This document shows, piece after piece, positions 1-6,513 of a DNA stretch of 13,916 nucleotides. The stretch is from Deltaproteobacteria bacterium UBA5756 (lineage in GTDB: Bacteria; Desulfobacterota; Syntrophorhabdia; Syntrophorhabdales; Syntrophorhabdaceae), in contig DIFE01000104.1 of assembly GCA_002418985.1 (NCBI GenBank), positions 14,146 through 28,061 on the forward strand, written 5' to 3'. The notes under the pieces were generated by a model that was not told the DNA's origin, did not search any database, and saw only the letters and a list, made by a program, of their open reading frames with translations. The position numbers and the translations under genes are program-made. Position 1 is the first letter of the stretch. Each line of letters opens with the position of its first letter.

Positions 1-516
1 ATCAACGCCGTCACGCAGGACCTCTACCTCTCCGACAGGTCGCGGAACAGGCTCATCGTCTTCGACGAGTTCTGGCAGTACGGGAAAGGCAACCTCCTGA
101 AGGAGACCTGCGAAAGCGCCTACAGAAGGGTCAGGAAGTACGGCGGCGGGATCGCCATCATCACGCAGTCCATACTCGACATGAAGCAGTTCGGCGAACT
201 GGGCGACGTCCTCATGGCCAACTCCGCCTTCAAGTTCCTCCTTGAGTCGCCCATGTTCGAGAGGGCCAGGGGCGAGAAGCTCCTCGACTACGACGAATTC
301 GTCATGAACCTGCTCAAGACCCTGAAGAGCAACAGGCCGAAATACTCCGAACTCTTCATCGACGGGCCGTTTGGCCAGGGCATTGTGCGCCTCGTCGTGG
401 ACCCCTATTCTTACTACGTCTATACGTCCGACGCGAGGGAGGCATCAAGGATAGAAGAGATGATAAAGAGCGGCCTTACGTACAACCAGGCGATCCTCAG
501 GATGATGGAGGGCTGA
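1..516 (+). CDS. traC: TraC/VirB4-family conjugation ATPase, C-terminal part
   Basis: This is the 3' end of a gene that begins before the window; the open frame runs from base 1 to the TGA at 514-516, giving 171 residues. TraC/VirB4 proteins are the cytoplasmic ATPases that power assembly of the type IV secretion (conjugation) pilus. The fragment holds the C-terminal part of the ATPase domain: the Walker B strand LIVFDEFW at fragment residues 18-25, the YRRVRKYGG segment, and the TQS motif (IAIITQSILD) that follows it in this family. The Walker A part is missing to the left. Codons are strongly G/C-ending, unlike the cassettes to the right. No tra gene follows it, so either the transfer operon ends here or the cassette array interrupts it. 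The family call is secure; the choice between F-type TraC and another VirB4 is less so. Confidence 0.85.
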   Translation: MNAVTQDLYLSDRSRNRLIVFDEFWQYGKGNLLKETCESAYRRVRKYGGGIAIITQSILDMKQFGELGDVLMANSAFKFLLESPMFERARGEKLLDYDEFVMNLLKTLKSNRPKYSELFIDGPFGQGIVRLVVDPYSYYVYTSDAREASRIEEMIKSGLTYNQAILRMMEG

Positions 517-764
517 TACTTGAAAGCATAAAGCGGGAAATCGGATACTGCGAAGCCGAAGCGCGCAATTGCGGTAATCCATTAACCTCATCTCGTTATA
601 AACAAGACCACAAAAAAGTATTTTTGCTTTTGCCATATAATAACCGGCAAAGACTGTTTGACAGCTTTATGAACGTCGTTCTCTGTGGGAAATGCATAAT
701 TATTTAGTTGAATTTTCTTTTGATTGGGATATCATGTAAGAAAAACCAAGTTGGTATATTTAGT
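517..764. other. AT-rich spacer between the conjugation gene and the cassette array
   Basis: No convincing gene lies here on either strand, in particular no tyrosine-recombinase integrase. The composition changes abruptly from the GC-rich conjugation gene to AT-rich DNA from about 580 onward. A core-like GTTATAA occurs at 595-601 and a TAATAAC at 637-643, but the DNA between 637 and 771 does not fold like an attC, so I do not call one. A small palindrome, GAACG-T-CGTTC, lies at 671-681. This stretch is where an attI site would be expected if the array began at its own platform; nothing recognisable as an integrase-linked attI is visible. Confidence 0.6.
708..735 (+). promoter_or_regulatory. 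possible promoter ahead of cassette 1
   Basis: TTGAAT at 708-713 and TATCAT at 730-735 are 16 bp apart and resemble a sigma-70 promoter. Transcription would start near 742, ahead of the first cassette gene, and could serve as the array's leading promoter. The match is ordinary for AT-rich DNA, so confidence is low. Confidence 0.25.
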
Positions 765-781
765 GTTAGATTTAAAACTAT

Positions 782-1459
782 ATGAAATCGAAGAAAACTA
801 AATCAGACCATGCCCTAGCAATCATCAAGGCTGGTGTCTCGGCTATTCCGTACATTGGCGGAGCGATAGCAAGTCTAATTGGAGACTACGTGCCTTCCGC
901 TACACAACGTTCGATTGAGACAGCGATTGAGATTCTAAAGCAGAAGATAGAACAAATCTCTGACAGGATTAATCCTGATACTGTAAATAAAGAAGAATTT
1001 GCGGAGCTTTTCAAGTCCTGCTATCTTTCAATCGTCCGTACTCAGCAAAGACAGAAGCTGAATGCAGCGGCTAACCTGCTCGCAAACATTCTGTTGCGTG
1101 AAGGTGACCCAGAAAAATTGCCATACACGGAGCTTGATCACTTTGCACGTTGTCTCGAAACGCTATCTATCGGAGCTATTGAGGTACTGGGTCATGCGGT
1201 TGATCTTGCAAAAAAAAGTAAACCTCAACTATACAGAGTTGACCCTTTTAGATTTGATTTTCAGCAACTTCAGGACCGTATGCCCCAAACAGATGCCTTT
1301 CTCCTGATGGGGCTTGTTGGTGAACTGAATTCAGCGAATCTTGTTCATTTAGCAGGTGCTCCTACGATTGCGACTCCTGCTTATGCAAATTATCCAATTC
1401 AATTAACACCTCTTGGAGTGCGCTTCTGCGAGCGGTTACTGGACAATGATAGAAACTAA
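782..1459 (+). CDS. cassette 1 protein, function unknown, glycine-rich hydrophobic N-terminus
   Basis: This 225-residue protein is not one I can name. After a basic start (MKSKKTK), residues 11-36 form an alanine/glycine-rich hydrophobic stretch containing SAIPYIGGAIASLIG, which could be a membrane-inserting helical hairpin. Residues 42-66 look like an amphipathic helix rich in charged residues. The C-terminal part (about 170-220), ending in QLTPLGVRFCERLL, resembles the last helix of a winged-helix domain. The gene starts 11 bp after the R' core at 765 with no clear Shine-Dalgarno, and its stop lies directly against the R'' box at 1460. Proteins with a similar Pro/Gly hydrophobic segment exist among uncharacterised bacterial proteins, but I infer no activity from that. 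An effector acting on membranes is a possibility, not a claim. Confidence 0.8.
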   Translation: MKSKKTKSDHALAIIKAGVSAIPYIGGAIASLIGDYVPSATQRSIETAIEILKQKIEQISDRINPDTVNKEEFAELFKSCYLSIVRTQQRQKLNAAANLLANILLREGDPEKLPYTELDHFARCLETLSIGAIEVLGHAVDLAKKSKPQLYRVDPFRFDFQQLQDRMPQTDAFLLMGLVGELNSANLVHLAGAPTIATPAYANYPIQLTPLGVRFCERLLDNDRN

Positions 1460-1522
1460 ATCTAACAAGTAGGTGCAGCCAATCGGCCAAAAAACGGGCT
1501 CTTGCTGACCCTCGTGTTGAGC
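1460..1522 (+). other. attC site of cassette 1, interrupted at its R' core by an IS
   Basis: R'' is ATCTAAC at 1460-1466, exactly complementary to the GTTAGAT core that begins cassette 1. The inner arms are TGCAGC (5') and GCTGA (3'), with an unpaired G in the 5' arm. The IS starts at 1519, directly after GTT. Its first bases GAGC make the interrupted core read GTTGAGC (1516-1522), which still fits GTTRRRY. The original core was probably GTTAGAA, now found at 3319-3325. Confidence 0.85.
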
Positions 1523-1533
1523 CTGTAGAAAAA
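1519..1533 (+). repeat. left terminal inverted repeat of the IS
   Basis: Fifteen bases, GAGCCTGTAGAAAAA, identical to the reverse complement of 3304-3318. The next bases (GCTCC here, CCCCT at the other end) no longer match. Confidence 0.85.
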
Positions 1534-1612
1534 GCTCCAAAAATACCTCCGATCATGGTAGTATTTCTTTAGAGAAGATGATGCGAAAAGCCTGATATCA
1601 AGGGGGGAATGG

Positions 1613-3139
1613 ATGGCACGATATAAGGAGTACAACTACCGGCAGGGAAAGTTCATCCCCATCTCCTTTGACAAACAGATACTCCCCGGTACCTTCGAGT
1701 ATACCCTCAATTACCTCATCGACCACGAACTCGATCTCTCTATCTTCGATACCCGCTACGTGAATGATGAAACCGGAGCCCCTGCTTATGATCCTGCCGT
1801 TCTCCTAAAGATCGTCCTCTATGCCTACTCCCGGGGCATCACCTCAAGCAGGAAGATTGAGCAGTGTTGCAGAGAGAACATTATCTTCATGGCCCTTTCC
1901 TGTGACACCCATCCCCACTTCACCACCATCGCCGATTTTATCTCTACCCTCGATGCAGAGATTGTGAAGCTCTTTTGTGAAGTCCTCCTTATCTGTGATC
2001 AGATGAACCTCATCGGCAAGGAGATGTTTGCTGTAGACGGCGTCAAGCTTCCCTCGAACGCCTCGAAGGAATGGAGCGGAACCAAAGCGGAGCTTCAGAA
2101 AAAGAAAGGGAAGATGGAAGAGGCGTTAAGGCAGATCATGACCCGCCACAAGGAGACAGACGAGAAGAACCTCCCTCCCCAGGAAGAGAAGTACATAACC
2201 ACCCTCACGGAGAACATAAAGAAGATCCGAACCTTCCTTGCCGGGAACGACGACAGGCCCGGTCAAAGAGGCACGCCCATAAAGAGCAACATCACCGGCA
2301 ACGAAAGCGCCAGGATGAAGACTTCCCACGGTATAGTTCAGGGCTATGACAGTCTTGCCGTAGTAGACGCAAAGCACCAGATTATCGTCCATGCCGGAGC
2401 CTATGGCGCACCCCAGGAACAGGCCCTGCTTCAACCTGTGATAGAAGGCGCCAAGGAGAACTTCACTGCCATCGGTGATGCCAACATATTCGAGAAAGCC
2501 ACCCTGACCGCAGACTCAGGCTTCCACTCGGAGAAGAACATGGAGATGCTCGACCGGGAGGGCATAGACGCCTACGTCGCAGACAACCAGATGAGGAAAA
2601 GGGATCCCCGCTTCTCCCAAAGAGACCGCTATAAGGAACGCTTCAAGAAAGAGTATGCCGCCTACTACGGAACCACCACCACTGCCTTCACCACCCGCTT
2701 CTTCACGTTAAGCGAGGACAAGAAGACCTGTACCTGTCCTGCCGGCAAACATCTGCGCCCCAATGGAAGCAACGTGACGGTCAAAGGGAACAGAGCCGTC
2801 AAGTTCAGGGGGCGCGATACCGACTGTCCCTTCTGTGATCTCCGCAGTAAATGTCTCAGATACCCCGACCGTACGAAGACACGACAGGTCTACTTCTTTG
2901 AGGGAAGATTGAAGAGCTTCGCCGAAAGGATGAAAAAGAAGATCGACTCGTTATCGGGTCGCCTTATCTATAACAGAAGGATCGCTACCGTAGAACCGGT
3001 ATTTGCGAACATCTGCTCTACCCTGGGGCTTGATAGATTCACCCTCAGAGGGAAGAAGAAGGTGAACATCCAGTGGCTTCTCTACTGTACGGTCCACAAT
3101 CTCCTCAAGGTGCACCGGTATGGATACGGGTATGCATAA
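1613..3139 (+). CDS. IS1182-family DDE transposase
   Basis: This 508-residue protein is the transposase that cuts and joins the ends of the surrounding IS. The N-terminal part (about 20-120) is the helical DNA-binding domain typical of InsH/IS1182 transposases (DUF772-like: YDPAVLLKIVLYAYSRGITSSRKIE is split here across 59-83). The catalytic triad is visible as D142 in FAVDGVKLPSNAS, D301 in TADSGFHSE and E461 in NRRIATVEPVFANI. A cysteine cluster typical of this family lies between the last two: C373, C375, C405, C408 and C414. The length is normal for the family and there is no frameshift. The ATG at 1613 follows a G-rich ribosome binding site at 1602-1607; an overlapping ATG at 1609 is in another frame. 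Confidence 0.95.
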   Translation: MARYKEYNYRQGKFIPISFDKQILPGTFEYTLNYLIDHELDLSIFDTRYVNDETGAPAYDPAVLLKIVLYAYSRGITSSRKIEQCCRENIIFMALSCDTHPHFTTIADFISTLDAEIVKLFCEVLLICDQMNLIGKEMFAVDGVKLPSNASKEWSGTKAELQKKKGKMEEALRQIMTRHKETDEKNLPPQEEKYITTLTENIKKIRTFLAGNDDRPGQRGTPIKSNITGNESARMKTSHGIVQGYDSLAVVDAKHQIIVHAGAYGAPQEQALLQPVIEGAKENFTAIGDANIFEKATLTADSGFHSEKNMEMLDREGIDAYVADNQMRKRDPRFSQRDRYKERFKKEYAAYYGTTTTAFTTRFFTLSEDKKTCTCPAGKHLRPNGSNVTVKGNRAVKFRGRDTDCPFCDLRSKCLRYPDRTKTRQVYFFEGRLKSFAERMKKKIDSLSGRLIYNRRIATVEPVFANICSTLGLDRFTLRGKKKVNIQWLLYCTVHNLLKVHRYGYGYA

Positions 3140-3236
3140 GAGGGAAAGGAAACATGAAGGGCAGACAAAGAAAACGGAATACCGTAGCGGAGAGGTGCTC
3201 ATTGCTGAAATGAAGTAATGAGACAGGTCGAGAGAG

Positions 3237-3263
3237 GCTGCCTTCGGCCTGACCGAAGGCAGC
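3237..3263. repeat. strong hairpin in the 3' untranslated part of the IS
   Basis: An 11-bp perfect stem (GCTGCCTTCGG and its complement) encloses a 5-base loop, CCTGA, about 100 bp after the transposase stop and 40 bp before the right end. It has no following T-tract, so it is not a standard intrinsic terminator. It could still attenuate transcription from the IS into cassette 2, or act in transposition. Confidence 0.5.
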
Positions 3264-3303
3264 GGATGAGGAAACACAGGGGAGGAACATTTTGAAAAAG
3301 GGG

Positions 3304-3318
3304 TTTTTCTACAGGCTC
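3304..3318 (-). repeat. right terminal inverted repeat of the IS
   Basis: Reverse complement of GAGCCTGTAGAAAAA. It abuts the restored core GTTAGAA at 3319-3325. Confidence 0.85.
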
Positions 3319-3338
3319 GTTAGAAGTGTGAAAGGCAT

Positions 3339-4169
3339 ATGAAGAGATATCGAGTTCTTCGACAAGATTTCGATACGAGAGCAAACGTTCTGAAGCAGGA
3401 GATTAACCCTGAGTGGAATGCCGATGTAAAAGCTCTATGGAAAAGAAACAAAGAACAGATAGTGGAGGAATTGGGCGCTGAACTCGGAGCAATCGGATTG
3501 TACCGTAAGGTTCAGGACTTTACCGATATAGGAGCAGCTCCCATTTCATTGGTTGCTTTCCACAATAGGTTTTTTAGGCAAATCAGGTATGCATTTACTA
3601 TCGGATCATACTACCCGGCACTAACCGCGGCCTGTGCCCTCGGCGAAAGGATTCTTAACCATCTTGTGTTGTTATTGCGGGACGACTTTCAAAATACCAA
3701 GGAATATAAGATTGTCTTTCGCAAAGAATCATTCGACAGCTGGGATATGGCCATAGACACTCTTGAGAAATGGGAAGTGTTGCTACCCAGCGTGGCGGTC
3801 ACGTACCGTGACTTAAGAGATATTCGCAACAGGACTCTGCACTTTAACCCTGAGACAGATCAAAACGACCGTTCACTTGCACTGGAGGCGATCAATAAGC
3901 TCACCGAAGTCATATCTGGTCAGTTTTCAGGTTTTGGTTCTCAGCCTTGGTACATAGAAGAAACAGTGGGGGCAACATTCGTTAGGCGTAAGTTCGAACA
4001 AAAGCCTTTTGTACGCCGTGTTGTTCTTCCTAATTGCTCCCTGGTGGGATTCTTACACTTGCTTGAATTGGGACCAGGTGGGTGGATAGTTATGGACGAC
4101 CATCCGTACGAAGATCGTGAAATAAGTGACGAGGAGTTCCGTGAACTGTTCAACAATAGAAAACTGTAA
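3339..4169 (+). CDS. cassette 2 protein with HEPN-like RN-x3-H motif
   Basis: I do not recognise a named family for this 276-residue protein. The central part (about 70-200) is helical and contains R163-N-R-T-L-H168 in the context RDLRDIRNRTLHF. This fits the R-x4-6-H signature of HEPN domains, in which the polar residue after R and the H form an RNase site; the preceding helix (GERILNHLVLLLRDDF, 102-117) is also typical of these folds. The C-terminal 80 residues are predicted to be mixed alpha/beta and unrelated to the HEPN part. HEPN proteins are often toxins or antiphage RNases, so a defence or toxin role is an inference. The ATG lies 18 bp after the core at 3319, and the IS immediately upstream probably governs its transcription. 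Confidence 0.8.
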   Translation: MKRYRVLRQDFDTRANVLKQEINPEWNADVKALWKRNKEQIVEELGAELGAIGLYRKVQDFTDIGAAPISLVAFHNRFFRQIRYAFTIGSYYPALTAACALGERILNHLVLLLRDDFQNTKEYKIVFRKESFDSWDMAIDTLEKWEVLLPSVAVTYRDLRDIRNRTLHFNPETDQNDRSLALEAINKLTEVISGQFSGFGSQPWYIEETVGATFVRRKFEQKPFVRRVVLPNCSLVGFLHLLELGPGGWIVMDDHPYEDREISDEEFRELFNNRKL

Positions 4170-4171
4170 GC

Positions 4172-4237
4172 TTCTAATAACCGCATGAACCGGATCGTGT
4201 CCCTTGCGGACTACTCCCGGTTATGCAGGTGTTAAGC
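4172..4237 (+). other. attC site of cassette 2
   Basis: The R' core is GTTAAGC at 4231-4237. The R'' position is TTCTAAT at 4172-4178, which matches the expected TTCTAAC (complement of GTTAGAA at 3319) except for the last, normally invariant C. The inner arms, GCATGAACCGG and CCGGTTATGC, pair with one unpaired G in the 5' arm. It shares length (66 bp) and sequence style with the sites at 10302 and 10937. The C-to-T change may weaken the site. Confidence 0.8.
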
Positions 4238-4253
4238 AAGAAAGAGAAACCAT

Positions 4254-5174
4254 ATGACTCTCTCGATGGAACAACAATTACAGGAATTGGTAACGGCCAT
4301 AAAGGGCCATCGTGTTATACTTGACGAAACAGTAAAGCGTCTTCGCACCCCGGAGATTATCAACGCTTTTGACAAAAACAATTCTCATTCATGGTGTCTT
4401 TCAGTCACTGGCGATGCGCTTGTCCGGCTCCGCCTTTTTACTGAGCAGAACTTCAATTTCATCGAAACCATGGGTATCGTGGCTGTGGCACGTTACGTGT
4501 TTGAACTTAGCGTCTGGTTATATCTATTCAAAATGGATAGGCGCTACGGATTGGTATACTACGCCCAATTGCTCGAAACGAAGCTCAAATACTTTAAGGA
4601 CTATCGTGCGCAGCTTGATCGCGAAATATCTCTGCTTAATCATTTCGAAGGCAAAGAACGTGAAGCTCAAAAAGAAGCCATCGATCAAATCAAGGTGACT
4701 ACCGATCCAGAGACGCAGAAACAGATGGTTCACACCCTCGGCAGGACCGTGTCAGATATTATCGACAGGGAGGCAAGGCGCCACTTCTCTATATATGTCG
4801 AGGATGCCAAAGTTAATGGGTATGGATTTCAGGCTTATCTTCTGAGACAGAAGCTCATCCCACAAATCGATCAGTCAATTGCGGCACTTGCCTCTGAGAA
4901 GACCGCATTCAACGAAAGGGTACCGAAGACCGTTAGGGATCTAATGCCTAGTAAGTGGCGGTGGAAGCAGATGGCTCAAAAAGTTGGCTTGACCAATGAG
5001 TACGATTACATCTACGCCTTCAGCAGCAAATTGTTGCATGCCACCCCCGCCAGCATTACAACTGACCAGAAGGATCTTGAACTGAATGAAATCGTCCTGT
5101 TCATGAAGTACATAGAGGTGAAAATCTTGGATATGATTGATCTGGCAAAAGAGTATTTGTGGGGAACTGCATAA
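4254..5174 (+). CDS. cassette 3 protein, DUF5677-like
   Basis: This 306-residue, mostly helical protein resembles the uncharacterised DUF5677 group. The hallmarks I see are R80-YVFE84 in a hydrophobic helix (ARYVFELSVWLYLF) and a late helix with the spaced Y254, S257, S258 and H262 in YIYAFSSKLLHATP. The middle (100-220) is long, charged and probably coiled-coil. The layout, an R-x3-E helix plus a conserved late histidine, recalls HEPN-type folds, but the strict R-N-x3-H motif of cassettes 2, 9 and 10 is absent. The function is unknown. It begins 17 bp after the core at 4231 with only a weak ribosome binding site (AAAGAGAAA), and its stop overlaps the R'' box of its attC. Confidence 0.75.
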   Translation: MTLSMEQQLQELVTAIKGHRVILDETVKRLRTPEIINAFDKNNSHSWCLSVTGDALVRLRLFTEQNFNFIETMGIVAVARYVFELSVWLYLFKMDRRYGLVYYAQLLETKLKYFKDYRAQLDREISLLNHFEGKEREAQKEAIDQIKVTTDPETQKQMVHTLGRTVSDIIDREARRHFSIYVEDAKVNGYGFQAYLLRQKLIPQIDQSIAALASEKTAFNERVPKTVRDLMPSKWRWKQMAQKVGLTNEYDYIYAFSSKLLHATPASITTDQKDLELNEIVLFMKYIEVKILDMIDLAKEYLWGTA

Positions 5175-5224
5175 CTCAAAGCAATTCAGCGGACGCCTCA
5201 CAGCCGCTGATTTTTATGTTATAA
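5169..5224 (+). other. attC site of cassette 3
   Basis: R'' is GCATAAC at 5169-5175, one mismatch from the complement of the preceding core GTTAAGC; R' is GTTATAA at 5218-5224. The inner arms CAGCGG and CCGCTG pair, with one extra T in the 5' arm. The stop codon of the cassette gene lies within R''. Confidence 0.88.
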
Positions 5225-5237
5225 GAAAAAAACATTC

Positions 5238-5954
5238 ATGAAGAAAGCAATCGTCATTGGTGCCAGTTCTGGGATAGGACGTGAATTGGCCAAAATACTG
5301 TCAGGTAACCAGTACATTGTTGGCGTTATGGCAAGGCGAGTTCAGCTATTGCATGAACTGGATAGAGAAGTCGGTGGAACACTATTTGTTCAAACGATCG
5401 ATGTCGCGGACATCGAGCCAGCAATGGAGACTTTAGAAAAGTTCATAAAGGAAATGGGCGGTGTAGATCTTGTCGTAATCAGTGCCGGGACAGGAGAGGT
5501 CAACAATAGTCTCAGTTGGCACTTCGAAAACGAGACCATCAAGACGAATGTCAGTGGATTTGCCGCTCTTGCTAATGTGGCCATGCACCATTTTGAGGAG
5601 AGAGGTTCCGGGCATCTCGTAGGTATCTCGTCGATAGCAGCGTTACGTGGCGGCAGGGAATCTCCGGCATATAACGCGTCAAAGGCCTTTGAGTCTTATT
5701 ATCTGGAAGGCCTTCGGCAGAAGGTGAGGAAATCCCAACTACCCATTACGATCACCGACATAAAGCCGGGGTTTGTTAACACCGCAATGGCCAAAGGGGG
5801 CGGCATCTTCTGGGCGGCAGAGCCGGAAAAAGCTGCAAGGCAGATATTCGGCGCGATTAAACGAAGAAAACGCAGTGTCTATATTACTCGGCGATGGGTG
5901 CTGATAGCTTGGTTAATCAAGTTGTTACCAGGATTCATTTATGAAAGGCTGTAA
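5238..5954 (+). CDS. short-chain dehydrogenase/reductase (SDR)
   Basis: This 238-residue protein is a complete classical SDR, a cytoplasmic NAD(P)-dependent oxidoreductase. The nucleotide-binding motif G8-ASSGIG14 opens the Rossmann fold, ISAGTG (81-86) stands in for the usual NNAG, N104 lies in IKTNVSG, the catalytic serine is S132 in GISSIAA, and Y145-NASK149 is the Tyr/Lys pair. PGFVNT (177-182) is the usual segment after the substrate loop. MARR at 31-34 after the second strand suggests NADPH preference. The C-terminus (RRWVLIAWLIKLLPGFIYERL region) is hydrophobic, as in SDRs that sit at membranes. The substrate cannot be read from the sequence. It begins 20 bp after the core at 5218 and lacks an obvious Shine-Dalgarno, having only an A-run. 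Confidence 0.93.
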   Translation: MKKAIVIGASSGIGRELAKILSGNQYIVGVMARRVQLLHELDREVGGTLFVQTIDVADIEPAMETLEKFIKEMGGVDLVVISAGTGEVNNSLSWHFENETIKTNVSGFAALANVAMHHFEERGSGHLVGISSIAALRGGRESPAYNASKAFESYYLEGLRQKVRKSQLPITITDIKPGFVNTAMAKGGGIFWAAEPEKAARQIFGAIKRRKRSVYITRRWVLIAWLIKLLPGFIYERL

Positions 5955-5957
5955 TTT

Positions 5958-6020
5958 TTATAACCATGGCATGCAGCGGATCGCCGGGAAAGCCGGCTCC
6001 CGCTGACCTCGGCGTTGGAC
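5958..6020 (+). other. attC site of cassette 4
   Basis: R'' is TTATAAC at 5958-5964, the exact complement of the preceding core GTTATAA; R' is GTTGGAC at 6014-6020. The inner arms TGCAGCGG and CCGCTGA pair with an unpaired G in the 5' arm, and CCGG/CCGG closes the loop. It is the best match to the flipped site at 12228. Confidence 0.92.
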
Positions 6021-6043
6021 AGTATAAATGTGAAGGAGATAAA

Positions 6044-6376
6044 ATGAAAAGTTGGATTTACCTTTTGATAGCAATCATTGTAGAAGTAATTGGGACGTCG
6101 GGACTTAAAGCAAGTGACGGCTTCACCAGGTTATGGCCGTCGCTATTGACTATTGTTGCTTATTGTACATCGTTCTTCTTCCTCTCGCTGACGCTTCGCA
6201 TTATTCCAGTAGGCATTGCATATGCTGTCTGGGGTGGTGTCGGTATAGTCCTGATCACATTTGTCGGTTGGATATACTTCGGGCAGCGGCTGGATGTCCC
6301 TGCAATTTTGGGCATGTCCCTGATTGTCTCTGGTGTCGTAATACTAAGCGTCTTCTCCAAAACGGTGCCACACTGA
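6044..6376 (+). CDS. small multidrug resistance (SMR) exporter, EmrE-like
   Basis: This 110-residue inner-membrane protein has the length and pattern of EmrE, a proton-coupled dimeric exporter of cationic drugs such as quaternary ammonium compounds. Four transmembrane helices are visible at about 4-21, 33-50, 58-76 and 86-104. The key residues are present: the membrane-embedded E14 that binds proton and drug, Y40, Y60 and W63, plus the conserved GFTRLWPS, PVGIAYAVW and FGQRLD segments. I chose the ATG at 6044 because AGGAG (6033-6037) precedes it at good spacing and because the protein then aligns with EmrE from its first residue; an open frame further upstream runs inside the attC. SMR genes are well-known integron cargo (the qac type), so the location fits. 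Confidence 0.95.
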   Translation: MKSWIYLLIAIIVEVIGTSGLKASDGFTRLWPSLLTIVAYCTSFFFLSLTLRIIPVGIAYAVWGGVGIVLITFVGWIYFGQRLDVPAILGMSLIVSGVVILSVFSKTVPH

Positions 6377-6426
6377 GTGAACAGGACCATAGTTGATACT
6401 TGATACATGGATGATTTTATATGGAA

Positions 6427-6484
6427 GCCCAACAAAAGCAATACAGCCGATCGCTAACGCTCCGGCTGATTTATTTCGTTAGAC
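6427..6484 (+). other. attC site of cassette 5
   Basis: R'' is GCCCAAC at 6427-6433, one mismatch from the complement of the core GTTGGAC; R' is GTTAGAC at 6478-6484. The arms CAGCCG and CGGCTG pair, with an extra A in the 5' arm. About 50 bp of non-coding DNA separates it from the exporter stop. Confidence 0.9.
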
Positions 6485-6513
6485 AAGAAAGATGATAATC
6501 GTGGAGCCAAGTG

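Larger units (their letters stand above)
1519..3318 (+). mobile_element. IS1182-family insertion sequence
   Basis: The element is 1800 bp with perfect 15-bp terminal inverted repeats: GAGCCTGTAGAAAAA at 1519-1533 and its complement at 3304-3318. It carries one transposase gene. The trinucleotide GTT flanks both ends (1516-1518 and 3319-3321), which may be a 3-bp target duplication. The insertion point is the recombination core of the cassette 1 attC. The IS looks intact and its transposase has the expected catalytic residues, so it may be recent. Confidence 0.85.

Noticed and set aside
671..681. GAACGTCGTTC palindrome, which could suggest a LexA (SOS) operator near an integron.
   Set aside because: The 3-bp spacing does not fit known LexA boxes and there is no integrase gene beside it to regulate.
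637..771. A possible long attC between TAATAAC (637) and GTTAGAT (765), with GTTATAA at 595 as the core of an earlier cassette.
   Set aside because: The inner sequences do not pair in the attC manner, and the implied cassette body of about 35 bp would hold no gene.
3237..3263. Intrinsic terminator after the IS transposase.
   Set aside because: The stem is strong but there is no T-tract on either side, so I list it only as a hairpin.
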